Shown here one piece after another: positions 17,460 through 26,367 of a DNA stretch of 64,000 nt. Source of the DNA: Pseudomonas capsici (GTDB lineage Bacteria > Pseudomonadota > Gammaproteobacteria > Pseudomonadales > Pseudomonadaceae); NCBI RefSeq assembly GCF_017165765.1, contig NZ_JAFGZD010000004.1:186001-250000 (forward strand), written 5' to 3'. The translations under genes were made by a program, and so were the position numbers. Within the stretch, counting starts at the first letter, position 1. Each line of letters starts with the position of its first letter. The notes under the pieces are model-generated. The model did not search any database. It was given only the letters and a program-made list of their open reading frames with translations, and had not been told where the DNA came from.

Positions 17460-17524
17460 GTAGTTTTACTACAAATCGACGACCATTTCAGCCCTTCGAG
17501 TTACATGCTCAGTAGTAAAACTAC
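17460..17524 (-). promoter_or_regulatory. Paired GTAGT-NNN-ACTAC operators upstream of aceE
   Basis: Two palindromes, GTAGTTTTACTAC (17460-17472) and GTAGTAAAACTAC (17512-17524), are identical once one is reverse-complemented. They are 52 bases centre to centre, close to five helical turns. Their TnGTnnnACnA core fits the consensus of the FadR subfamily of GntR regulators, which includes the pyruvate sensor PdhR. A TATAAT at 17588-17593 on the plus strand could serve glnE. The rest of the 384-base gap 17348-17731 shows nothing coding. Confidence 0.6.
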
Positions 17525-17731
17525 AGAGAAGCGACCAAATCGCTCCTGTCTTGTTGTGAGATAAAACGTTACCGTTGATGCGAATTTTATAATCCGTGGT
17601 GAAAAATTGGTTCATTCTGCTAACGGTTCATATTTTTCAGCAATTTATAACTTTTGTTCTACATTCGGCGGTTGCGCATGAAACTTGCTGACATGGCAGG
17701 TAGCCCACTGCACGCCGATCAAGGATAGACC

Positions 17732-20689
17732 ATGAGCCTACCTTCGCTGGCCGATTTTCCGGCCATCCTGCTGCCTTTAGTTACCCGTGCACAACAGACA
17801 TTTCGTACAGCGCTGGCTGCGCTGCCAGACGATTCGCTGGCGGCTTTCGAAGCCTGGCCCGAGTCGCGCCGCAAGGCATTCGATCGCGTCTGTGCATCCA
17901 GCGACTTCGTCACCGAACAGGTTTGCCGCGACCCGCGCATGCTGCTGGAACTGGCAGAGTCAGGCGAGCTGGAGCGCAGTTTCAGCGTGGGCGAACTGCG
18001 CGGGCAAATAGCTGCCGCCGTACAGGCTGCCAGCAGCGATGATGAACTGGGGCGTAATCTACGTCGCCAGCGCATGCGTCAGCAAGTGCGGATTATCTGG
18101 CGCGATCTTACCCGTCAGGCAGCACTGATCGAAACCTGTCGCGATTTATCCGAGATGGCAGATGGCTCCATCGATCTGGCGTATCAGTGGCTGTACGAGC
18201 GTCACTGCCAGTTGCTCGGCACCCCGACCGGGCGTCGCAGCGGTCAGCCACAGCATATGGTCATCCTCGGCATGGGCAAGCTGGGGGCGGTTGAACTGAA
18301 CCTGTCTTCGGATATCGACCTTATCTTCGCTTACCCCGAAGGCGGCGAAACGGTGGGTGCCAAGCGTGCACTGGATAATCAGGAGTTTTTCATCCGTCTG
18401 GGCCAGCGGCTGATCAAGGCGCTGGACCCTGTGACCGTCGATGGCTTCGTATTCCGTGTCGACATGCGCCTGCGGCCTTACGGTTCATCGGGGGCGCTGG
18501 TGCTGAGCTTCAATGCCCTTGAGCAGTATTACCAGGATCAGGGGCGTGACTGGGAGCGCTACGCCATGATCAAGGCCCGCGTCGTGGGCGGCGATCAGGC
18601 GGCTGGCGAGCAACTGCTGCAAATGCTGCGTCCGTTTGTGTACCGCCGTTACCTGGACTTCTCCGCCATCGAAGCGCTGCGCACCATGAAGCAGTTGATC
18701 CAGCAGGAGGTGCGGCGCAAGGACATGGCCGAGAACATCAAGCTGGGCGCTGGCGGCATTCGTGAAGTGGAATTCATTGCCCAGGCCTTCCAGCTGATTC
18801 ACGGTGGTCGTGACCTGAGCCTGCAGCAGCGTCCGTTGTTCAAGGTGCTGAAGACCCTTGAAGGGCAGGGCTATCTGCCTTCTGCCGTGACCGACGAGTT
18901 GCGCGAAGGTTACGAATTCCTGCGTTACACCGAGCATGCCATCCAGGCCATTGCCGACCGTCAGACCCAGATGTTGCCGGACAACGAACAGGATCAGGCA
19001 CGTATTGCCTTCATGCTGGGCTTTGCCGACTGGTCGGCCTTCCATGAACGACTGATGCACTGGCGCAGTCGTGTGTCATGGCATTTCCGTCAGGTGATTG
19101 CCGACCCGGACGCCGATGCCGACGATGAGCAACCGGATGACGACGAAGTCATCGTGGGCGGTGAATGGCTGCCGCTGTGGCAGGAGTCCCAGGATGAAGA
19201 AGCCGCGTGCCGTCAGTTGTCCCAGGCCGGCTTTGTCGATGCCGACAAGACTATCCGGCAACTGGCTACACTGCGCGGCAGTCCGCAGTTACGTTCGATG
19301 CAGCGTCTGGGGCGCGAGCGTCTGGATGCCTTCATTCCGCGTCTGCTGGCCCAGGCGGTCGAACATCAAAACCCGGATCTGGTCATCGAGCGGGTATTGC
19401 CGCTGGTCGAAGCGGTAGCGCGGCGTTCGGCTTATCTGGTGCTGCTCACTGAAAATCCCGATGCCTTGCGGCGTTTGCTGACTTTATGTGCGGCCAGCCC
19501 ATGGATTGCGGAGCAGATTGCACGCTACCCGTTACTGCTCGACGAATTGCTCAACGAAGGGCGTCTGTTCAATCCGCCACTGGCACCGGAACTGGCGGCC
19601 GAGTTGCACGAGCGGCTGATCCGCATCCCCGAGGATGATCTGGAGCAACAGATGGAGGCTCTGCGGCATTTCAAGCTGGCCCATCGTCTGCGGGTGGCGG
19701 CCTCCGAGATTTCCGGCAGCTTGCCGCTGATGAAAGTCAGCGATTACCTGACCTGGCTGGCCGAGGCGATTCTGGAGCAGGTCCTGGCCCTGGCCTGGCG
19801 GCATACCGTTGCCCGGCACGGCACGCCTTCGCGTCCCGACGGTAGCCTGTGCGATCCGAGTTTTGTCATCGTCGGTTACGGAAAAGTCGGGGGGATCGAG
19901 CTGGGGCATGGCTCGGACCTGGATCTGGTCTTCATTCATGATGGCGACCCGCAGACCGAAACCGATGGTGCCAAACCCATCGATGGTGCGCAGTTCTTCA
20001 CCCGTCTGGGCCAGCGCATCATTCACTTGCTGACAACCCAGACCAACTCCGGCCAGCTCTATGAAGTCGATATGCGGCTGCGGCCATCCGGGGCGTCCGG
20101 TCTGTTGGTCAGTTCCCTCGGGGCTTTCAGTCGTTATCAGGAAAATGAAGCCTGGACCTGGGAGCATCAGGCACTGGTGCGTGCACGGGTGCTGGTCGGC
20201 AGCCCCGATGTGGGTAACGAGTTCGGTAAGGTCCGGGCCACGGTTCTGGGGCGCGAGCGCGATCTGGACAAGCTTCGTGCAGAAGTCAGCGAGATGCGCG
20301 CCAAGATGCGTGACAGCCTGGGGACTAAACTGACCGGGGCAGGAACGGCGGCCAATGCTTTCGATCCGGCCATGGTGTTCGACCTCAAGCAGGATGCCGG
20401 TGGTATCGTCGATATCGAATTTATGGTGCAATACGCGGCCTTGGCGTGGTCCAGAGAGCATCCCGCCCTGCTGCGCTACACCGATAACATTCGTATTCTC
20501 GAAGGCCTCGAAGAGGCCGGGTTGCTGCCTGATGTCGATGCCAGCCTGTTGCGCGAAGCCTATAAGGCATACCGTGCAGCGGCGCACCGTCAGGCCTTGC
20601 AGAACCAGGCCGGAACAGTGGCCGGTGATCAGTTTGAAGTCGAGCGGCGCGAAGTGATGCGGATCTGGGCAGGTCTGGGACTGACCTGA
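17732..20689 (+). CDS. glnE: GlnE, bifunctional glutamine synthetase adenylyltransferase/adenylyl-removing enzyme
   Basis: This 985-aa enzyme adds and removes AMP on glutamine synthetase in response to PII proteins. Two nucleotidyltransferase domains are evident. The N-terminal deadenylylase has GKLGAVELNLSSDIDLIF near residues 180-200. The C-terminal adenylylase has GKVGGIELGHGSDLDLVF near 715-735. Each is followed by its GlnD PII-uridylyltransferase-type helical bundle. The length is normal. ATG 17732 has AAGGA upstream. It is divergent from aceE. In P. aeruginosa ilvE follows; here the next gene is waaF. Confidence 0.95.
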   Translation: MSLPSLADFPAILLPLVTRAQQTFRTALAALPDDSLAAFEAWPESRRKAFDRVCASSDFVTEQVCRDPRMLLELAESGELERSFSVGELRGQIAAAVQAASSDDELGRNLRRQRMRQQVRIIWRDLTRQAALIETCRDLSEMADGSIDLAYQWLYERHCQLLGTPTGRRSGQPQHMVILGMGKLGAVELNLSSDIDLIFAYPEGGETVGAKRALDNQEFFIRLGQRLIKALDPVTVDGFVFRVDMRLRPYGSSGALVLSFNALEQYYQDQGRDWERYAMIKARVVGGDQAAGEQLLQMLRPFVYRRYLDFSAIEALRTMKQLIQQEVRRKDMAENIKLGAGGIREVEFIAQAFQLIHGGRDLSLQQRPLFKVLKTLEGQGYLPSAVTDELREGYEFLRYTEHAIQAIADRQTQMLPDNEQDQARIAFMLGFADWSAFHERLMHWRSRVSWHFRQVIADPDADADDEQPDDDEVIVGGEWLPLWQESQDEEAACRQLSQAGFVDADKTIRQLATLRGSPQLRSMQRLGRERLDAFIPRLLAQAVEHQNPDLVIERVLPLVEAVARRSAYLVLLTENPDALRRLLTLCAASPWIAEQIARYPLLLDELLNEGRLFNPPLAPELAAELHERLIRIPEDDLEQQMEALRHFKLAHRLRVAASEISGSLPLMKVSDYLTWLAEAILEQVLALAWRHTVARHGTPSRPDGSLCDPSFVIVGYGKVGGIELGHGSDLDLVFIHDGDPQTETDGAKPIDGAQFFTRLGQRIIHLLTTQTNSGQLYEVDMRLRPSGASGLLVSSLGAFSRYQENEAWTWEHQALVRARVLVGSPDVGNEFGKVRATVLGRERDLDKLRAEVSEMRAKMRDSLGTKLTGAGTAANAFDPAMVFDLKQDAGGIVDIEFMVQYAALAWSREHPALLRYTDNIRILEGLEEAGLLPDVDASLLREAYKAYRAAAHRQALQNQAGTVAGDQFEVERREVMRIWAGLGLT

Positions 20690-20831
20690 ACCAAGTTGCA
20701 GGAGCGGATTCATCCGCGAAGGGACGTTCCTGCGTTTATCAAACGCTATATATAGCTATGACAGGGAGGCGTCAGGTTGTGTGGGAAGGTCACGCAATCT
20801 GAAAGCCTCCCTGGCTGTTTTTGGATCGAGC

Positions 20832-21863
20832 ATGAAAATTTTGATCGTTGGGCCTAGCTGGGTCGGTGACATGGTGATGGCGCAAACGCTGTTCCAGTGC
20901 CTGAAGCAGCGTCATCCCTGCGAAATCGATGTGCTGGCTCCGGAGTGGAGCCGTCCGCTGCTGGAGCGCATGCCTGAAGTGCGTGCTGCCTTGAGCTTTC
21001 CGCTGGGGCACGGTGCGCTTGAGCTGGCGACCCGACGCCGGATCGGCAAGTCCCTGGCCGGTCAATACGATCAGGCCATTCTGCTGCCCAACTCCCTGAA
21101 GTCGGCGCTGGTGCCTTTTTTCGCAGGCATTCCCAAGCGTACCGGCTGGCGAGGCGAGTTCCGCTACGGGCTGCTCAACGATGTGCGGATCCTGGACAAA
21201 CAGCGCTATCCCTTGATGATCGAGCGTTTCATGGCGATGGCGTTCGACAAGGGCGCCGAATTGCCGCGTCCTTATCCCAAACCGAGCCTGCAGATCGACA
21301 CCCAGGTGCGGGATGCTGCACTGGCCAAGTTCGGCCTGACCCAGGATCGTCCGGTGCTGGCGCTATGCCCAGGTGCCGAGTTCGGTGAGTCCAAGCGCTG
21401 GCCGTCCGAGCACTATGCCCAGGTAGCCGAGTCCCGGATTCGTGAAGGCTGGCAGGTCTGGCTGTTCGGCTCGAAAAAGGATCATCCGGTTGGCGAGAGC
21501 ATTCGCGAATATCTGATCCCCGGTCTGCGCGAAGAGGCCGTCAACCTGAGCGGTGAAACGTCCCTGGCCGAAGCCATCGACTTGCTGTCCTGCGCCGATG
21601 CGGTCGTCTCCAACGACTCCGGGCTGATGCACGTGGCGGCTGCGCTGAACCGTCCGCTGGTGGCGGTCTACGGTTCCACATCGCCGGGCTTTACGCCGCC
21701 TCTGGCCGATGAAGTCGAGATCGTGCAACTGGGGATCGAATGCAGCCCCTGTTTCGAGCGCACCTGCCGTTTCGGCCACTACAACTGCATGCGCCTGCTT
21801 GAGCCGGATTCTGTGGTTCAGGCATTGGGTCGCCTGGGTGGCACTCCGGTGGAGGTCGCCTGA
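20832..21863 (+). CDS. waaF: WaaF, ADP-heptose:LPS heptosyltransferase II
   Basis: Adds the second heptose to the LPS inner core at the cytoplasmic face of the inner membrane. 343 aa, GT9 family. It begins MKILIVGPSWVGDMVMAQ and has the GT9 signatures LALCPGAEFGESKRWP and SNDSGLMHVAAALNRP. ATG 20832 is chosen over an upstream in-frame start at 20781 because it gives the family N-terminus. The 142-base gap before it contains a half REP element (GGAGCGGATTCATCCGCG near 20700) and CAGGGAGGC/GCCTCCCTG arms (20762-20770, 20805-20813). It heads the core operon waaF-C-G-P. Confidence 0.95.
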   Translation: MKILIVGPSWVGDMVMAQTLFQCLKQRHPCEIDVLAPEWSRPLLERMPEVRAALSFPLGHGALELATRRRIGKSLAGQYDQAILLPNSLKSALVPFFAGIPKRTGWRGEFRYGLLNDVRILDKQRYPLMIERFMAMAFDKGAELPRPYPKPSLQIDTQVRDAALAKFGLTQDRPVLALCPGAEFGESKRWPSEHYAQVAESRIREGWQVWLFGSKKDHPVGESIREYLIPGLREEAVNLSGETSLAEAIDLLSCADAVVSNDSGLMHVAAALNRPLVAVYGSTSPGFTPPLADEVEIVQLGIECSPCFERTCRFGHYNCMRLLEPDSVVQALGRLGGTPVEVA

Positions 21864-21865
21864 CT

Positions 21866-22930
21866 TTGCGGGTATTGCTGATCAAGACTTCTTCGCTGGG
21901 CGATGTGATTCATGCCTTGCCGGCGTTGACCGATGCGGCGCAGGCACTGCCGGGCATTCAGTTCGACTGGGTGGTGGAAGAGGGCTTTGCCGAGATTCCC
22001 ACCTGGCATCCTGCTGTGGATAAAGTGATTCCGGTGGCGATCCGCCGCTGGCGCAAGAACCTGTGGCAGACCTTCAAGACCGGCGAATGGAACGGCTTCA
22101 AACAGCGCTTGCGCGAAACCCGTTATGACGTAGTCATCGACGCCCAGGGCCTGTTCAAGAGCGCCTGGCTGACCCGTTACGTCAATGCCCCCGTCGCGGG
22201 CCTGGACAGACACTCGGCACGCGAGCCCATTGCCAGTCGCTTCTATGACCGGCCTTACCCGGTAGCGCGTGGGCAGCATGCCGTGGAGCGGTTGCGCCAG
22301 TTGTTCGCTCAGGCACTGGGTTATCCGCTGCCGGCGGGCCTGGGCAATTACGGCCTCAAACGCCTGTCGGCACTGGATGAAACGCTGCAAGCGCCCTTCG
22401 TGCTGTTTCTGCATGGCACCACCTGGGCCACCAAGCACTGGCCCGAGGAATACTGGCGGCAACTGGCGCAGCTGATGGCTGCCCGAGGGCTGCAAGTGCG
22501 TCTGCCGTGGGGCAACCCGGCAGAAAAGGCCCGTGCCGAGCGGATTGCCGAAGGGCTGGAACATGCGCAGGTCTTGCCGAAGCTGAATCTGGCGGGTGTC
22601 GCCAGGGTTCTGGCCAGTGCGCAGGCCTGTGTCGCGGTGGATACCGGTATCGGTCATCTGGCCGCGGCACTGGATGTGCCGACCATTTCCCTGTTCGGGC
22701 CGACCAATCCCGGCCTGACCGGTGCCTACGGCAAATCTCAGGTGCATCTGGCCGGTGATTACCCGGCGTGCGCCCCTTGCCTGCAAAAGAAATGCACCTA
22801 TCAACCGACGGCTGACGATCAGCAGCGGTTTGACCTCAAACGCGAGTGGCCCATGTGCTTCACTCGCTTGAATCCCGAGCGGGTAGCGAGCCAGTTGGGC
22901 GCGCTGTTGCTGGCAAAGGAACACAACTGA
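21866..22930 (+). CDS. waaC: WaaC, ADP-heptose:LPS heptosyltransferase I
   Basis: Adds the first heptose to Kdo. 354 aa, GT9 family: MRVLLIKTSSLGDVIHALPAL at the N-terminus, FLHGTTWATKHWPE and AVDTGIGHLAAALDVP further on, and a cysteine-rich CAPCLQKKCT near the end. The start is TTG 21866, two bases after the waaF stop, with GGAGG about 10 bases upstream. No better start exists, since the family N-terminus begins exactly here. It overlaps waaG by one base. Confidence 0.95.
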   Translation: MRVLLIKTSSLGDVIHALPALTDAAQALPGIQFDWVVEEGFAEIPTWHPAVDKVIPVAIRRWRKNLWQTFKTGEWNGFKQRLRETRYDVVIDAQGLFKSAWLTRYVNAPVAGLDRHSAREPIASRFYDRPYPVARGQHAVERLRQLFAQALGYPLPAGLGNYGLKRLSALDETLQAPFVLFLHGTTWATKHWPEEYWRQLAQLMAARGLQVRLPWGNPAEKARAERIAEGLEHAQVLPKLNLAGVARVLASAQACVAVDTGIGHLAAALDVPTISLFGPTNPGLTGAYGKSQVHLAGDYPACAPCLQKKCTYQPTADDQQRFDLKREWPMCFTRLNPERVASQLGALLLAKEHN

Positions 22931-24054
22931 TGCAACTGGCTTTCGTACTCTACAAATATTTCCCGTTCGGCGGCCTGCAGCGCGACTTCATGCGCATTGC
23001 CCTGGAGTGCCAGGCGCGCGGCCACCAGATTCGCGTCTACACCCTGATCTGGGAAGGCGATGTGCCGCCTGGCTTCGAAGTGCTGGTGGCGCCGGTCAAG
23101 GCGTTCTTCAACCATCGACGCAACGAGAAGCTCAGCGCCTGGATGGAAGCGGATCTGGCCAGGCGCCCGGTCGATCGCCTGATCGGCTTCAACAAGATGC
23201 CCGGTCTGGACGTGTATTACGCCGCCGATGGCTGTTTCGAGGACAAGGCGCAGAACCTGCGTAATTCCCTCTACCGCAAATGGGGCCGTTATCGCCATTT
23301 TGCCGAGTACGAGCGGGCAGTATTCGCAAAGGACGCGAAAACTCAGGTACTGATGATTTCCGAAGTGCAGCAGCCGCTGTTCATCAAGCATTACGACACG
23401 CCATTGTCGCGTTTTCATCTGCTGCCGCCGGGCATCTCTCAGGATCGCCGTGCGCCGCCCGATGCGCCGCAGATTCGCGCCGGGTTCCGGGAGGAGTTCG
23501 GGCTGGCCGCCGATGACCTGCTGCTGGTGCAGATCGGTTCGGGTTTCAAGACCAAAGGCGTGGATCGCAGCCTCAAGGCGCTGGCCGCCTTGCCTGCCGA
23601 ACTTAAAAAACGTACGCGCCTGTTTGTAATCGGCCAGGACGACCCCAAAGTATTCCAGCTGCAAAGCGCAGCACTGGGGCTGGGCGAACAGGTGACCTTC
23701 ATGAAAGGGCGTAGCGATATTCCGCGTTTCCTGCTCGGCGCCGATCTGCTGATTCATCCGGCGTATAACGAGAACACCGGCACCGTGCTGCTCGAGGCAC
23801 TGGTGGCCGGCCTGCCGGTACTGGTCAGTGCGGTCTGTGGCTACGCTCATTACATTGCCGAAGCCGACAGCGGTCTGGTGCTGGACGATCCGTTCGAGCA
23901 GGCGCAGCTCAACGGTTATCTGGCGAAGATGCTCGAAGACGATGCCGCACGTCGCAGCTGGGGCGCGAACGGCCTGGCGTTCGCCGATACCGCTGACCTC
24001 TACAGCATGCCGCAGCACGCTGCCGATGTGATACTGGCGGAGCACGATCAATGA
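22930..24054 (+). CDS. waaG: WaaG, UDP-glucose:(heptosyl)LPS alpha-1,3-glucosyltransferase family
   Basis: GT4-family core glycosyltransferase, 374 aa, that attaches the first outer-core hexose to heptose II. In P. aeruginosa the donor is a galactosamine, so the sugar cannot be stated here. Motifs: FVLYKYFPFGGLQRDFMRIA at the N-terminus, GSGFKTKGVDRS, and the GT4 donor site HPAYNENTGTVLLEALVAGLP. ATG 22930 shares its A with the waaC TGA and has AAAGGA upstream. Confidence 0.93.
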   Translation: MQLAFVLYKYFPFGGLQRDFMRIALECQARGHQIRVYTLIWEGDVPPGFEVLVAPVKAFFNHRRNEKLSAWMEADLARRPVDRLIGFNKMPGLDVYYAADGCFEDKAQNLRNSLYRKWGRYRHFAEYERAVFAKDAKTQVLMISEVQQPLFIKHYDTPLSRFHLLPPGISQDRRAPPDAPQIRAGFREEFGLAADDLLLVQIGSGFKTKGVDRSLKALAALPAELKKRTRLFVIGQDDPKVFQLQSAALGLGEQVTFMKGRSDIPRFLLGADLLIHPAYNENTGTVLLEALVAGLPVLVSAVCGYAHYIAEADSGLVLDDPFEQAQLNGYLAKMLEDDAARRSWGANGLAFADTADLYSMPQHAADVILAEHDQ

Positions 24055-24857
24055 AGCTGCACCTCTCTGAGCCTTTCAAGAGCCTGTGGGCCGGGCGCGA
24101 TGCATTCACCGAGGTCGAGGCGCTTGAAGGTCAGGTGTATCGCGAACTGGAAGGGCGTCGCACGCTTCGGACCGAGGTCGATGGGCGCGGCTACTTCGTC
24201 AAGATTCATCGTGGCATCGGCTGGAGTGAAATCGCCAAGAATCTGGTGACCGCCAAGCTGCCGGTGCTGGGTGCAGGCCAGGAATGGGAGGCGATTGCGC
24301 GTCTCAAGGAAGCCGGCGTGCCGACCATGACCGCCGTGGCCTATGGCGAACGTGGCAGCAATCCGGCTGCCCAGCATTCGTTCATCGTCACCGAAGAACT
24401 GGCCCCTACCGAAAGCCTGGAGGATTTCAGCATCAACTGGCGCAACGAGCCGCCCGAGCCGCGCCTGAAGCGCGCATTGATTGCCGAAGTCGCACGCATG
24501 GTCGGGATGATGCACCGTGCCGGAGTCAATCACCGGGACTGCTACATCTGCCACTTCCTGCTGCATACCGACAAACCGGTGACTGCCGACGATTTCAGGC
24601 TCTCGGTCATCGATCTGCACCGTGCCCAGACCCGGCGTGCGATCACGCCGCGCTGGCGTAACAAGGATCTGGCCGCGCTGTATTTCTCGGCGCTGGACAT
24701 CGGTCTTACCCGACGCGACAAACTGCGTTTTCTCAAGGGCTACTTCCAGAGGCCATTGCGCGAAGTGCTGGCTCGGGAAGCGCCATTGCTGCGTTGGCTG
24801 GATAAAAAGGCGGACAAGTTGTATCAGCGTAAATTGCGTTACGGAGATGCGCTCTGA
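24051..24857 (+). CDS. waaP: WaaP, LPS core heptose(I) kinase
   Basis: Phosphorylates heptose I of the inner core. In P. aeruginosa this gene is essential for outer-membrane integrity. 268 aa with a eukaryotic-like kinase fold: the nucleotide-binding Lys is K51 (YFVKIHRG), the catalytic loop is HRAGVNHRDCYICHFLL (H161-R-D163), and the metal-binding Asp is D188 (VIDLHR). ATG 24051 overlaps the waaG stop. Confidence 0.95.
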   Translation: MKLHLSEPFKSLWAGRDAFTEVEALEGQVYRELEGRRTLRTEVDGRGYFVKIHRGIGWSEIAKNLVTAKLPVLGAGQEWEAIARLKEAGVPTMTAVAYGERGSNPAAQHSFIVTEELAPTESLEDFSINWRNEPPEPRLKRALIAEVARMVGMMHRAGVNHRDCYICHFLLHTDKPVTADDFRLSVIDLHRAQTRRAITPRWRNKDLAALYFSALDIGLTRRDKLRFLKGYFQRPLREVLAREAPLLRWLDKKADKLYQRKLRYGDAL

Positions 24858-25591
24858 TGGCGGGCTGGAATCTTGAGCCGGAATACGCCTTCCTGGCTGA
24901 GGACTTCGGTAGTCTGGACGCGGTTTTTGCCTTGCAGGGCGAACAACTGACCAGCGATCTGCTCTCCGAAGTGATTCGTGTGGAGCGCAGCGGCGTGACC
25001 TATTACGTCAAGCGCTACACCGGGGCCGGTAAAGGCCTGCGTCGCTATCTGGGGCGGCCACGGGTCAAATCCGAATGGCAGAATCTCAAGCGCTTCGCCA
25101 AATGGGGAATTCCGACTGCCGACGTCGTGGCCTGGGGCCTGGAGCGCAAGGGCGCGGCTTATGATCGTGGCGCGCTGATCACTCGCGAGCTGCCGCGTAC
25201 CGAAGACCTGTCCGAGCTGGCCCGGCACAAGGACTCGCGGCTGGCGGATCGTGCCTGGGTCGATGTCATCAGCCGGCAACTGGCGCGCTGCACCCGGATC
25301 ATGCACGACCAGCATTTCACGCATAACGATCTGAAGTGGCGCAATCTGCTGGTCGACGATCAGGACAGGCTGTTTTTCATCGATTGCCCCAACGGTGCCT
25401 TCTGGTGGAGCTTCATGCTTCGCTACCGGATCACCAAGGATCTGGCCTGTCTGGACAAGGTCGCCAAATACCATTTATCCGCCACCCAGCGACTGCGCTT
25501 CTATCTGCAGTATCGGCAGCGGGAGCGTTTGAATGCTTCCGACAAGAAGCGTATTCGTCATATCGTCAGTTTTTTCGAGGGGCGCGAATGA
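24857..25591 (+). CDS. wapP: WapP-like LPS core kinase
   Basis: This 244-aa WaaP-related kinase is orthologous by position to PA5008 (WapP). K52 (YYVKRY), a catalytic loop FTHNDLKWRNLL (H156-N-D158...N163) and a DFG-equivalent FFID (D176) are all intact, so activity is expected. The presumed substrate is a core heptose. The start ATG 24857 shares a base with the waaP stop. Confidence 0.85.
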   Translation: MAGWNLEPEYAFLAEDFGSLDAVFALQGEQLTSDLLSEVIRVERSGVTYYVKRYTGAGKGLRRYLGRPRVKSEWQNLKRFAKWGIPTADVVAWGLERKGAAYDRGALITRELPRTEDLSELARHKDSRLADRAWVDVISRQLARCTRIMHDQHFTHNDLKWRNLLVDDQDRLFFIDCPNGAFWWSFMLRYRITKDLACLDKVAKYHLSATQRLRFYLQYRQRERLNASDKKRIRHIVSFFEGRE

Positions 25592-26367
25592 GCGTTTTCA
25601 TTGCCGATTCCGACCGTGCCCTGCTTGAACGCCATGGTCTGGCCGATTTTCAGGCGCTGTGGAATGTAAAGCTCGATGCCGTCGATGAGCCCAATACCGG
25701 GCGTGGCGGCTGGAGCAGTGTGTTTCGTCTGGAGCTGGAGGGGCAGGGGTTCTATCTGAAGCGCCAGAGCAATTACCTGACCCATACGCTGCATCACCCG
25801 TTCGGTGAGCCGTCGTTCTCCCGAGAGTTTCGCAATATCAGACGCTACCAGAAGCTGGGTATCCCGGCTTTGCAGGCGGTGTTCTATGGCGACAGCAAGG
25901 TCGATGGCGAGCGCCGGGCGATTCTGATGACCCGTGCGCTGGATGGCTGGACGGATCTGTATGTCCTGCTTGAGCAATGGCCCAGTCTGGACGCCAGTCA
26001 GCAAACCGCAATCATCGAGGCCTGTGGGCAACTGGCCCGCACCCTGCACCAGGCCCGGCAGGTTCATGGCTGTTTCTATCCCAAGCATATTTTCCTGCAG
26101 GCCCGTGGCGATACTTACGTGGCGCAACTGATCGATCTGGAGAAAACCCGCCCGGTCTTCTTCGGCAAGCGTGATCTGATCAAGGATCTGGAGCCCTTGC
26201 TGCGTCGTGCGACGGCATGGGGAGCCGACGAGTTGCGTGTGTTGCTTGCCGCCTATCTGCAGGCCGCTCCCGACAGCGCTCAGGTCGATGCCTGGTGCCT
26301 GCGTCTGGGGCAGCGTGGTCAACACAAGCGCGACCTTCACCAGCGCGACAACAAAGAGGCACGCTGA
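25588..26367 (+). CDS. wapQ: WapQ/InaA-family kinase-like protein
   Basis: 259 aa, positional equivalent of PA5007 (WapQ), InaA-like. K58 (FYLKRQ) is present and LIDLEK supplies the metal-binding Asp (D183). The catalytic loop reads VHGCFYPKHIFL, with no HxD aspartate, a pattern I associate with the InaA family. Activity is therefore uncertain. ATG 25588 overlaps the wapP stop; a longer frame from 25336 overlaps wapP heavily and is not credible. Confidence 0.8.
   Translation: MSVFIADSDRALLERHGLADFQALWNVKLDAVDEPNTGRGGWSSVFRLELEGQGFYLKRQSNYLTHTLHHPFGEPSFSREFRNIRRYQKLGIPALQAVFYGDSKVDGERRAILMTRALDGWTDLYVLLEQWPSLDASQQTAIIEACGQLARTLHQARQVHGCFYPKHIFLQARGDTYVAQLIDLEKTRPVFFGKRDLIKDLEPLLRRATAWGADELRVLLAAYLQAAPDSAQVDAWCLRLGQRGQHKRDLHQRDNKEAR

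Noticed and set aside
14846..17515. 889-codon open frame opposite aceE
   Set aside because: Shadow of aceE; low-complexity Val/Asp/Leu/Arg composition and no known motif.
26217..26366. Longer start for the double-kinase gene
   Set aside because: It lies inside wapQ and adds a low-complexity Arg/Ser stretch; the ATGA overlap at 26367 is the natural start.
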